Origin: Nocardioides alkalitolerans DSM 16699
GTDB taxonomy: Bacteria; Actinomycetota; Actinomycetes; Propionibacteriales; Nocardioidaceae
Assembly: GCF_000426525.1 (NCBI RefSeq)
Contig: NZ_KE384533.1
Span: 412,562 to 476,561 of the forward strand
Reading direction: 5' to 3'
DNA length: 64,000 nt
The position numbers and the translations under genes are program-made. How positions within the stretch are numbered: position 1 is the first letter of the stretch; each line of letters starts with the position of its first letter. Below the pieces are notes generated by a model, which searched no databases, was not told the origin of the DNA, and saw only the letters and a program-made list of their open reading frames with translations. This document shows, piece after piece, positions 31,545-39,710 of this stretch.

Positions 31545-32318
31545 TCAGAAGACGCCCCCGGCGTCGACCCGCCACTCCCCGTCCTCCTTGACGAGCTCCA
31601 GCTCCTCCGTCGAGGTCTCCCCGAGCGAGTCCTCGTAGAACTCGGCGAGGTCCTCGTCGTCGCCGACGTACGTCGTCGTGCCGTCGACGGTGACGGTCGC
31701 CGACTCCCCGTCGTCCGCCTCGGAGACGTCGGTGATCTCGAACTCGTACTCGAAGTCCTCGAGCTGGAACTCCGCGCCGTCGAGCTGCTCGGCGACCGCA
31801 TCGTCGACGTCGTCGCAGCTGTCGACGTCGAGCTCCTCCAGCGAGGTCTCCTGGCTGGAGGAGCTGCTCAGCTCGCAGACCCGGCCGAAGTCGCCCGCCG
31901 TGCCGGCGTCCAGGTAGTCGCGCGCCACGCCCTCGGGGTCGTTGCCGCCGCCGCGGAGCACGGTGAACACCAGGACCAGCACGATCACGACGACGACCAG
32001 CACGACACCGCCGACGATCGCGAGCAGCTTCCGGTTGCCCTTCCGGCCGCCGGAGCCCGGCTGCTGCTGCCAGCCCTGGTCGCCGTACCCCTGCTGGCCG
32101 TACCCCTGCTGGCCGTGGCCCTGCTGGCCCGCGTTCCCCTGCGGGGCGTACCCCTGCTGGGCGCCGTACCCCTGCTGGGGAGCCGCGCCGGGCGCCGGCT
32201 GCGTGTGGTCGGTCCACCGCTGCCCGTCCCACCAACGCTGCCCGCCCGAGCCGTCGGGGTACCACCCCGCGGGGGTTCCGCCCTGGCCGCCCGATCCGTG
32301 CTGTCCACCGTCGCTCAT
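31545..32318 (-). CDS. DUF2510 single-pass membrane protein 4
   Basis: 257 residues from the ATG giving MSDGGQHGSGGQGG. DUF2510 at about 17-44 (AGWYPDGSGGQRWWDGQRW), then a Gln/Gly/Tyr-rich cytoplasmic part (QQGYG units, about 52-90). The membrane helix (about 100-122, preceded by GGRKGNRK) connects directly to the outer domain without the long acidic stalk of paralogues 1 and 2. Cys pair in FGRVCELSS and VDSCDDVDD, about 22 residues apart. It ends in KEDGEWRVDAGG. It is probably the first gene of the minus-strand array. Function unknown; see the other members for comparison. Confidence 0.82.
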   Translation of the reverse strand: MSDGGQHGSGGQGGTPAGWYPDGSGGQRWWDGQRWTDHTQPAPGAAPQQGYGAQQGYAPQGNAGQQGHGQQGYGQQGYGDQGWQQQPGSGGRKGNRKLLAIVGGVVLVVVVIVLVLVFTVLRGGGNDPEGVARDYLDAGTAGDFGRVCELSSSSSQETSLEELDVDSCDDVDDAVAEQLDGAEFQLEDFEYEFEITDVSEADDGESATVTVDGTTTYVGDDEDLAEFYEDSLGETSTEELELVKEDGEWRVDAGGVF

Positions 32319-32388
32319 GCGGGCATCCTGCCCGATCCGGCCGTCCGGCGCAGGCGTGGCCGGGGTGGGAACGGGGTAGAGCGACGCC

Positions 32389-32826
32389 ATGTCGACCACC
32401 GCCGGACGCTCCCGCCGCCCCAGCACCACCGTCGTGGCGATCGTCGGCATCGCCGCCGTCGCCATCGTGCTCGGGGTCGGTGCCGCCGCCTTCCTGCTGC
32501 TCCGCGGCGACTCCCCGGAAGACGTCGTGGAGAAGGTCTACGAGAGCACCGCCTGCAGCGAGGAGCGCGAGCTGATGACCGACGAGTACGCCCGGGAGAG
32601 CGGCCTCGACGACGTCGACAGCGAGTACTGCACCACCTACAACGACTTCCGGTACGACGCGGAGGTCGGCGAGGCCGAGATCGACGGCGACACCGCGACC
32701 GTGCCGGTCGATGTGACCGTGGACCCCGACGAGGGCGAGACCTACGACCTCACCGGCACCTTCACGCTGACGGAGGTCGACGGCGAGTGGCTCGTGTCGG
32801 GCACCGAGTTCGACGAGGCGAGCTGA
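32389..32826 (+). CDS. Membrane-anchored relative of the array's outer domain, without DUF2510
   Basis: 145 residues. Short basic N-terminus, one helix (about 14-38) and an outer domain of about 100 residues. The outer domain has the same layout as in the four minus-strand paralogues: start SPEDVVEKVYESTACS, second Cys in DSEYCTTYND 23 residues on, and end TEVDGEWLVSGTEF. It lacks DUF2510 and the Gln/Gly linker. It is divergent from paralogue 4 with 70 bases between starts and converges on the transglutaminase operon. The ATG is 6 bases from a TAGAGC element, possibly leaderless. Function unknown. Confidence 0.78.
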   Translation: MSTTAGRSRRPSTTVVAIVGIAAVAIVLGVGAAAFLLLRGDSPEDVVEKVYESTACSEERELMTDEYARESGLDDVDSEYCTTYNDFRYDAEVGEAEIDGDTATVPVDVTVDPDEGETYDLTGTFTLTEVDGEWLVSGTEFDEAS

Positions 32827-32834
32827 CCGGAGCG

Positions 32835-32854
32835 GTGAGGGCGTCCTCCCTCAC
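32835..32854. terminator. Hairpin between convergent genes
   Basis: GTGAGGG (32835-32841) pairs with CCCTCAC (32848-32854) across a six-base loop. It lies after the plus-strand gene ending at 32826 and includes the stop codon of the minus-strand transglutaminase, so it can serve both. Confidence 0.5.
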
Positions 32855-33753
32855 AACGGCGCGACGTCGACGGCGACCTTCAGCGTCGACGTCGTCGCCT
32901 CCGTGAAGATCACGCCCTTGAGCGGCGGCACGTCGGCGTAGTCGCGACCCCAGGCGACGGTGACGTAGCGGTCGTCGGCCCAGGTGTCGTTCGTCGGGTC
33001 GACGGCGAGCCACTGGCCGGGACGCACGGTGCCGTCGTCGGCCGCCGGCCCGGGCACCCACACGGCGCTCCAGGCGTGGCTCGCGTCGGCGCCGACCAGC
33101 CGGGCCTTGCCGGGCGGCGGCGTGGTGGCGAGGTAGCCCGAGACGTAGCGGACGGCGAGGCCGTGGGAGCGCAGGCAGGCCAGGGTCAGGTGGGCGAAGT
33201 CCTGGCAGACGCCGGCCCGGGAGGCCAGCACGTCGGCGACCGTCGTCGTCACCGTCGTGGCGCCCTGCTCGTAGGCGAAGTCCTCGTGGATGCGGCGCAC
33301 CAGGTCGGAGACCGCCTCGCCGATCGGTCGGCCCGGCGTCAGCGAGACCGCGCCGTACGCGTGGGCCTCGGGGGTCTGGTCCGCCATCCGCGAGTCGAGC
33401 ACGAAGTCCCAGGCCTCCCAGGCGTCGGGGGCGTCGCTGCGCACCGCGGGCCGTGCGCGCTCCCACGGGGTCGCGAGCACGTCGTCGTCGTAGACGGGCG
33501 TGGTCACGTCGACGACGCTCTCGGCGTACACCTCGAGCTCGCGGTGGGGGCGGACCACCTGGAAGTACGTCGCGGTGTTGCCGTGCACGTCGACGTCGTC
33601 GCGCACCTCGGGGGTGTCCGGGGTGACGCGCAGGACCCGCTCGCCGACCTTCTGGAACGGGCCCTCGCGCGGGGTCAGGTAGGCGACGCCGAGGCTGTCG
33701 GTGACGTCGTCGTCGTACGTGTAGGTGGTGCGGTGCCAGACCCGGTACCTCAT
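32851..33753 (-). CDS. Transglutaminase-like protein with N-terminal beta domain
   Basis: 300 residues from the ATG giving MRYRVWHRTTYTYDDDV, typical of this family. N-terminal Bact_transglu_N domain (about 1-90), then a papain-like transglutaminase core. Catalytic Cys lies in SRAGVCQDFAHLTLACLRS, His in VGADASHAWSAVW and Asp in WLAVDPTNDTW. In bacteria this family mostly acts as a cysteine peptidase or amidase in place of cross-linking. The ATG overlaps the stop of the ATP-grasp/alpha-E gene by four bases. It is the last gene of a three-gene operon with DUF2126 and ATP-grasp partners. Confidence 0.9.
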   Translation of the reverse strand: MRYRVWHRTTYTYDDDVTDSLGVAYLTPREGPFQKVGERVLRVTPDTPEVRDDVDVHGNTATYFQVVRPHRELEVYAESVVDVTTPVYDDDVLATPWERARPAVRSDAPDAWEAWDFVLDSRMADQTPEAHAYGAVSLTPGRPIGEAVSDLVRRIHEDFAYEQGATTVTTTVADVLASRAGVCQDFAHLTLACLRSHGLAVRYVSGYLATTPPPGKARLVGADASHAWSAVWVPGPAADDGTVRPGQWLAVDPTNDTWADDRYVTVAWGRDYADVPPLKGVIFTEATTSTLKVAVDVAPL

Positions 33754-36329
33754 GCGCCCGCCTCCGCCAGCAGGTCGCCCGGCGCGAGCGACGTCGGGAG
33801 CAGCTGGGCGAACGAGCGCGGGCCAGGACCGGTCGGGAAGTGGAGCACCGCGATCGCGTCGGAGAGCCGGTTCGCCTCCGTCACCACCTGGTCGAGCAGG
33901 TGCACGAGGTGCGGTCGCCGGGCGCCGCCGATGGTCACGAGCTCGCGGACGTCGACCGACGCGACCCGCTCCGTCAGCTCGTCGAGCAGGCGCTCGGGCC
34001 GCGTGGCACCCGTCGAGCCCGGCATCGCGGCGAGGTGGGTGCGCAGCTCGGTGAGCGACGAGGCCACCGACCGCGGGTTGGCCGGGTCGAGCAGCAGCAG
34101 GTCGAGCACGCTGCCGACCTTCACGTAGCCGCGGTGCCGGCGGCGGTGCGTCACGACCGACTCCGTCGAACCGAGCACGGCGTTGAGCACCCGCCGGTCG
34201 GTGTCGAGGCCGCGCCGCTCCACCAGCGTGGCGCGCAGCAGCCGGGCCACCTGCTGCACCCGCTCGAGCGCCTGGCCCGCGCAGATCATGTGCCAGCCGG
34301 GGTCGCGGATCATGCTCGCCGTGATGCCGGTGAGGGCCAGCACGCCGTTGAGCATGCGGCCGGCCGACTCCTCGACCTGGTGGCTGTAGGGCGACTCCAC
34401 CAGCGAGGCCGCCGCCCGGTCGATCGACGCGAACGCGCGCCAGGTGTCGGCCGAGAGCTGGTCGCGGACCCCCTGCGCCGCCGAGCGCAGGGACCGGACC
34501 GACTGGGCGACGCTGCCCCGCCGTACGGGGTCGAGCAGCACCGAGCGGAACTCGGCGTCCAGGCCCTCGCCGCCGAGACCGCCGGGGCCGTCGAGGGCCG
34601 TGTCCGCCGCACCGGGCCGGGGCCGGCTCAGCGCGGCGATCGCCTCGAGGGCGATCGCGAGGCTGGCGCCGCCCGACGACTGCGGGCGGGTGCGGTAGTC
34701 CTCGGCCAGGGCGTGCGCGGTGAGCACGAGGCGCAGCAGGTCCTCCGCGCGCTCGGTGTAGCGGCCGAGCCAGAACATGTCGTCGAGCACGCGCGGCACC
34801 ATCGCGGAGCCGGGGTCGGCGTACGAGAGCTGCAGCTGGTGGGCGAGGTGCTGGTCGGGCTCGCCCGGCTCCCGCTTGAGCACCCAGACGTCCTTCGACA
34901 CCGACGGCACGGTGCGCAGCCCGTCGTGGCGCTCGCGCACGGTGGCGAGCCCGCCGACGAGGGGCCGGTACGACGAGCCGTACCAGAGCGTGAAGGTGCG
35001 CAGCGAGACCGGACCGGGGCTCACCGCCACGGCCTCCACGGCGGCCCGGGACCGCCCGGGGTCGGCCGTGCGGGCGTACGTCGGGGCCTGCGACAGCGCG
35101 ATCGGCTCCTGCCCGACGTACGCGTGCGGCGCGGCCTCGACCAGCCGGCGCAGCGCGTCGGGGGCCTCGTCGACACGGGTGCCGTCGGTGCGGCGCACCT
35201 CGAGCCCGTCGAGGTGGGCCAGCACGTGGGCGCGGGAGCTCTCGTCGCCGCACCACCACGTGGGGACGGCGTCGAGCCGCAGCTCCTCGCCGAGCAGGCG
35301 CTCCGCAACGGCGGGCAGGTAGGGCAGCAGGCCCGGGTTCTCGACGACGCCGGACCCGAGCCCGTTCACCACCCGCACCGTGCCGCGGCGCACCGCCTCG
35401 GTGAGGCCGGCGACCCCGAGACGGGAGTCGCCGCGCAGCTCGAGGGGGTCGCTGAACGCCGCGTCGACGCGGCGCAGGATGACGTGCACGCGCTCGAGGT
35501 GCTCGAACACGCGCATCCAGACGGCGCCGTCGCGGACGACGAGGTCGCTGCCCTGCACGAGCGGGAATCCGAGCGTGCCGGCGAGGAACGCCTGGTCGTA
35601 GGCCGTCTCCGAGTGCGGGCCCGGGGAGAGCACGACCACCCGCGGGTTCGGCGGGTCGCCCGGGGCCGCCTGCATGAGCGTGGAGCGCAGAGCGTGGAAG
35701 AACGGCGCCATCCGGTGGAGGGTCGCCTGGCGGTACATCTCGGGCAGGACCCGGGAGATGACGCGGCGGTTCTCCATCGCGAAGCCCATGCCCGACGGGG
35801 CCTGCGCCCGGTCGGCGAGCACCCGCCACGTGCCGTCGGCGCCCCGGCCGAGGTCGGTGGCGGTGAGCAGGAGGGGTCGCGGGTCGACCGTCGAGCGGCG
35901 CGCCAGCACCCGCAGGTAGCCGGGGTGGCCCAGCACCAGCGACGCCGGGAGGACGCCCTCCGACAGCAACCGCCGCGGGCCGTACAGGTCGGCGACGAGG
36001 GCGTTGAGCAGCTCGGCGCGCTGGGCGAGCCCGACCTCGATCGTCGACCACTGGTCGGCGTCGATGACGAGCGGCACCGGGTCGAGCCGCCACGGCTCGA
36101 CGCCCGTGCCCGCGGCGACGTAGGTGACGCCGTCGTCGGCCAGGGTCCGCGTGATCTCGGTGTGCACGCGCCGCAGGTCGTCGGAGGTCAGGCGCACCGC
36201 CGACTCCGCGAGCGGCTTCCAGGCGGCCCGCAGCGACCCGTCGGGGCCGACCAGCTCGTCGTACCGGGCCGGCTCGTCACCCAGGCGCGGCTGCGCGACC
36301 GCGGCGGAGTAGTCGCCGAGGACGGTCAC
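33750..36329 (-). CDS. Circularly permuted ATP-grasp ligase fused to alpha-E domain
   Basis: 859 residues from the GTG at 36329, which overlaps the DUF2126 stop as GTGA. The open frame continues far upstream antisense-like through DUF2126 and is not coding there. Residues about 1-505 are a circularly permuted ATP-grasp (COG2308 type: GMGFAMENRRVISRVLPEMY, VLSPGPHSETAYDQAFLA, then VRVVNGLGSGVVENPGLLPY). Residues about 510-859 are the helical alpha-E domain (COG2307 type: RVLDDMFWLGRYTERAEDLL, with DPGWHMICAGQALERVQQVA). In many genomes these are two genes; here they are one polypeptide. The predicted reaction is ATP-dependent amide or peptide bond formation. Substrate unknown. Confidence 0.9.
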   Translation of the reverse strand: MTVLGDYSAAVAQPRLGDEPARYDELVGPDGSLRAAWKPLAESAVRLTSDDLRRVHTEITRTLADDGVTYVAAGTGVEPWRLDPVPLVIDADQWSTIEVGLAQRAELLNALVADLYGPRRLLSEGVLPASLVLGHPGYLRVLARRSTVDPRPLLLTATDLGRGADGTWRVLADRAQAPSGMGFAMENRRVISRVLPEMYRQATLHRMAPFFHALRSTLMQAAPGDPPNPRVVVLSPGPHSETAYDQAFLAGTLGFPLVQGSDLVVRDGAVWMRVFEHLERVHVILRRVDAAFSDPLELRGDSRLGVAGLTEAVRRGTVRVVNGLGSGVVENPGLLPYLPAVAERLLGEELRLDAVPTWWCGDESSRAHVLAHLDGLEVRRTDGTRVDEAPDALRRLVEAAPHAYVGQEPIALSQAPTYARTADPGRSRAAVEAVAVSPGPVSLRTFTLWYGSSYRPLVGGLATVRERHDGLRTVPSVSKDVWVLKREPGEPDQHLAHQLQLSYADPGSAMVPRVLDDMFWLGRYTERAEDLLRLVLTAHALAEDYRTRPQSSGGASLAIALEAIAALSRPRPGAADTALDGPGGLGGEGLDAEFRSVLLDPVRRGSVAQSVRSLRSAAQGVRDQLSADTWRAFASIDRAAASLVESPYSHQVEESAGRMLNGVLALTGITASMIRDPGWHMICAGQALERVQQVARLLRATLVERRGLDTDRRVLNAVLGSTESVVTHRRRHRGYVKVGSVLDLLLLDPANPRSVASSLTELRTHLAAMPGSTGATRPERLLDELTERVASVDVRELVTIGGARRPHLVHLLDQVVTEANRLSDAIAVLHFPTGPGPRSFAQLLPTSLAPGDLLAEAGA

Positions 36330-39300
36330 CAGAAGCCGTTCGAGGCGCTGACGCGGCGCAGGTCGAGCGTGCGCGGGTACTCCTCCGAGGAGACCCGGCG
36401 GCCGGTCGCGATGGCGGCGGCCACGTCGACGTAGCCCGACGTCATGCCGTGGGCGTCGTAGCGGCCCCGACGGCGGGACTCGGCCTCGACGGCGTTGACC
36501 GGCGGGGTGTCGTAGCTGCGCCCGCCGGGGTGGGTGACGTGGTACGTCGCTCCGCCCAGGCTGGCGTGGGACGGCGTGTCGACCACGTCGAAGTGCAGCG
36601 GCGCGTGCACCGGGATGGAGGGGTGCAGGGCCGACCACGGCTGCCACGCCCGGTAGCGGACGCCGGCGTAGAACTCGCCGGGGACCCCGGTCGGCGTGAG
36701 CGGCACGGGCACACCCTGGCACGTGACGAGGTGGCGGTTCGGCTCCAGCCCACGGGCCAGCACCTGCACCCGCTCGACCGAGGAGTCGACGTAGCGCGAC
36801 GTGCCCTGGCCGGTGGCCTCCTCGCCCAGCACGTGCCACGGCTCGATCGCCTGGCGCAGCTCGAGGTGCACCGGGCCCGCGTCGAGGAACCCGATGCGCG
36901 GGAAGCGGAACTCGAAGAACGGGTCGAGCCACGCCTCCTCGAACCAGATGCCGGCGCGGTTGAGGTCGGCGACCACCTCGCGGATGTCGTCGCGGTTGCC
37001 CTGGGGCAGCAGGAAGTCGTCGTGGAGGCGCGTGCCCCAGCGCACCAGCGGCTCCTTCGACGGGTTCTCCCAGAACATCGCGACGAGGCTGCGCACGAGC
37101 AGCGCCTGCACGAGCCCCATCCGGGCGTGCGGGGGCATCTCGAAGCCGCGCAGCTCGAGCAGGCCGAGGCGCCCGCGCGAGGAGTCGGGGCTGTAGAGCT
37201 TGTCGATGCAGAACTCGGCGCGGTGGGTGTTGCCGGTGAGGTCGACGAGCAGGTGGCGCAGCGCGCGGTCGACCAGCCAGGGCCGCGTGCTCTCGCCGAT
37301 CGAGCCCGCGAAGTCGCCCAGCCGCTGCAGCTCGGCGAGCGCGATCTCCATCTCGTAGACCGCCTCCGGGCGGGCCTCGTCGAAGCGCGGGGCCTGGCTG
37401 GTGGGCCCGATGAAGCGGCCGGAGAAGAGGTAGGAGAGCGACGGGTGGCGCTGCCAGTAGCGCACGAGGCTCGCGAGCAGGTCCGGACGGCGCAGCAGCG
37501 GCGAGTCGATCGCCTGCTGCGAGCCGAGCGTGAGGTGGTTGCCGCCGCCCGTGCCGGTGTGGAGGCCGTCGACGTCGAACTTCTCCGTCGTCAGGCGGGC
37601 CTCGCGCGCCGCGTCGTACAGCGTGGTGGTGAGGTCGCGCAGCTCGCCCCAGCTGCCGGTCGGCTGCACGTTGACCTCGATGACGCCCGGGTCGGGGGTG
37701 ACGACGAGCTGGGTGAGGCGGGAGTCGGGCGGGGGGCCGTAGCCCTCGAGCACGACGGGGACGGCGGTGTCGCGGGCCGCGCGCTCGACGAGGTAGAGGA
37801 GGTCGGTGTACTCCTCCAGCCGCTGGGACGGCGGCAGGAAGACGTGCACGTGCCCGTCGCGGGCCTCGACCGCCAGGGCCGTGGTGGAGGCGTCGGTGGC
37901 GGCGACGACGGCGACCGGGGGCACGTCGGGGGCCAGGGGCGGGCCGGCCACGAGGTAGTCCGGGTCGATCGCGGGCTCCGGGTCGACCCAGGCGATCGAG
38001 TCGAGCGGCAGGCGCAGGCCCACCGCCGACGTGCCCGGCGTCAGCACCAGCCGACCGCGACGGAACCGCCACTGCGGCGACACCCACTGCTCCCCCGGCA
38101 CCAGCGGCAGCACCCAGCCAGTGGGAGCTTTCTCCGCCTTGTCCGCCTTGTCGAGGGCGGCGACCTGCGCCTTGTCGAGCCGCTCGTCGGCGATCCTCGG
38201 TCGCGGGCCCGCGGGCGCGCCCACCTCGGCGGCGACCGCCGTCAGCGGGTCCTCCCAGGCGGCGAGCAGCGCCCGCTTGGGCAGGCCGAGCAGCTCGGTG
38301 ACCCGGCGGGCGAGCCGCTCGGCGGAGCGGGCCGCCTTCGGGTCGGCCGTCGCGGTGCTCCAGGGGTCGGCGAGGAGGTCGGGGTCCTGCCAGAGCCAGA
38401 CGTTGTCGGTGCGCCACTGCAGCGCGATCTGCCAGCGCGGCAGGTCCTCGCCCGGGTACCACTTGCCCTGGCCGCGGTAGACGGCGCCACCCTGGGCGTA
38501 GATCGCCCGCAGGCGCTCCGCGAGGTCGGTGGCGAGCGCGCGCTTGGCGGGCCCGTCGGCGGCGGTGTTCCACTCCGGCGCGGTGGCGTCGTCGACGCTG
38601 ACGAAGGTGGGCTCGCCGCCCATCGTCAGGCGGACGTCGCCGGCCCGGAGCCGCTCGTCGACCGCGAGGCCGACCGCGTCGATGCGGCTCCACTGGTCGT
38701 CGGAGTAGGGCAGCGTGACGCGCGGGTCCTCGTGGATGCGTCGCACCGTGTTGGAGAACGCGAACTCCACCTCGACCTTGTCGGTCGCACCCGAGATGGG
38801 GGCCGCGGCCGAGGGGTGCGGGGTGGCGGAGAGCGGGATGTGGCCCTCGCCGGCGAAGAGCGCGGACGTCGGGTCCATGCCGACCCAGCCGGCGCCGGGG
38901 AGGTAGACCTCGGTCCACGCGTGGAGGTCGGTGAAGTCCTGCTCCGGCCCGCTCGGGCCGTCGAGGCTCTTCTGGTCCGACGCCAGCTGCACGAGGTAGC
39001 CCGACACGAAGCGCGCGGCCAGGCCGTACGAGCGCAGCAGGCTCACCAGCAGCCACGCGCTGTCGCGGCACGACCCGATGCCGCGGGTCAGCGTCTCGTC
39101 GGGGGTCTGCACGCCGGGCTCCATGCGCACCGAGTAGCCGACCGAGTCCCGCACCGCCGCGTTGAGCTGGGCGAGGAACGGGATGATCCGCTCGCCGCCC
39201 CGGGGCAGGCGCGGACGCGACTTGCGGAACTCGGTGACGACCGGCCCCGGCTTGCGGCTCCCGCCCTCGCCGACCTGCACCAGGTACGGCGCGAGGTCGC

Positions 39301-39634
39301 GCGCCAGGGCCGCGTCGTACGTGAACGGGAACGTCTCGGCGTAGGGCTCGACGAAGAAGTCGAGCGGGTTGATCGCCATCAGGTCGGCGACCAGCCCGAC
39401 GGTGATGTCGAGCTCCTTCACCGGCTCGGGGAAGACGAGGCGCGCCATCCAGTTGCCGAACGGGTCCTGCTGCCAGTTGAGGAAGCGGCTGCCCGGCGTC
39501 ACGTCGAGCGAGTACGACTCGATCGGCGTGCGGCTGTGCGGAGCCGGCCGGAGCCGGACGACGTGCGGGTGCACCGTGACCGGCTCGGCGAACCGGTAGG
39601 TCGTGCGGTGCTCGAGCGCCACCTTGATCGACAT
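36326..39634 (-). CDS. DUF2126 protein with N-terminal transglutaminase domain
   Basis: 1102 residues. The N-terminal part (about 1-290) is a complete transglutaminase-like peptidase: start MSIKVALEHRTTYRFAEPVT, Cys in GIGSCRDSAWLLVSLLRSYG, His in FTDLHAWTEVYLPGAGW and Asp in GMDPTSALF. The rest (about 330-1102) is DUF2126 (COG4196 type, opening RLTMGGEPTFVSVDD and containing TGTGGGNHLTLGSQQAID), distantly related to glutamine-synthetase-like amidoligases. It is first of the operon and its TGA overlaps the GTG of the ATP-grasp gene. The pairing of a ligase-like and a peptidase-like domain in one chain suggests making and trimming of a peptide tag or small peptide; this is prediction from the families. 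Confidence 0.9.
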   Translation of the reverse strand: MSIKVALEHRTTYRFAEPVTVHPHVVRLRPAPHSRTPIESYSLDVTPGSRFLNWQQDPFGNWMARLVFPEPVKELDITVGLVADLMAINPLDFFVEPYAETFPFTYDAALARDLAPYLVQVGEGGSRKPGPVVTEFRKSRPRLPRGGERIIPFLAQLNAAVRDSVGYSVRMEPGVQTPDETLTRGIGSCRDSAWLLVSLLRSYGLAARFVSGYLVQLASDQKSLDGPSGPEQDFTDLHAWTEVYLPGAGWVGMDPTSALFAGEGHIPLSATPHPSAAAPISGATDKVEVEFAFSNTVRRIHEDPRVTLPYSDDQWSRIDAVGLAVDERLRAGDVRLTMGGEPTFVSVDDATAPEWNTAADGPAKRALATDLAERLRAIYAQGGAVYRGQGKWYPGEDLPRWQIALQWRTDNVWLWQDPDLLADPWSTATADPKAARSAERLARRVTELLGLPKRALLAAWEDPLTAVAAEVGAPAGPRPRIADERLDKAQVAALDKADKAEKAPTGWVLPLVPGEQWVSPQWRFRRGRLVLTPGTSAVGLRLPLDSIAWVDPEPAIDPDYLVAGPPLAPDVPPVAVVAATDASTTALAVEARDGHVHVFLPPSQRLEEYTDLLYLVERAARDTAVPVVLEGYGPPPDSRLTQLVVTPDPGVIEVNVQPTGSWGELRDLTTTLYDAAREARLTTEKFDVDGLHTGTGGGNHLTLGSQQAIDSPLLRRPDLLASLVRYWQRHPSLSYLFSGRFIGPTSQAPRFDEARPEAVYEMEIALAELQRLGDFAGSIGESTRPWLVDRALRHLLVDLTGNTHRAEFCIDKLYSPDSSRGRLGLLELRGFEMPPHARMGLVQALLVRSLVAMFWENPSKEPLVRWGTRLHDDFLLPQGNRDDIREVVADLNRAGIWFEEAWLDPFFEFRFPRIGFLDAGPVHLELRQAIEPWHVLGEEATGQGTSRYVDSSVERVQVLARGLEPNRHLVTCQGVPVPLTPTGVPGEFYAGVRYRAWQPWSALHPSIPVHAPLHFDVVDTPSHASLGGATYHVTHPGGRSYDTPPVNAVEAESRRRGRYDAHGMTSGYVDVAAAIATGRRVSSEEYPRTLDLRRVSASNGFW

Positions 39635-39692
39635 GGGGAGAAGACTGTCGGAGAACCGTTGCGAACGGGTAACGCGGGCCGTGCCGTGGACG

Positions 39693-39710
39693 GGTGCGCC
39701 TCAGCGCACC
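39693..39710 (-). terminator. Hairpin across the stop of the HisC-like gene
   Basis: GGTGCGC (39693-39699) and GCGCACC (39704-39710) form a seven-pair stem with a four-base loop that contains the TGA stop of the minus-strand aminotransferase. It may attenuate read-through into the DUF2126 operon, which starts 59 bases further on. Confidence 0.35.
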
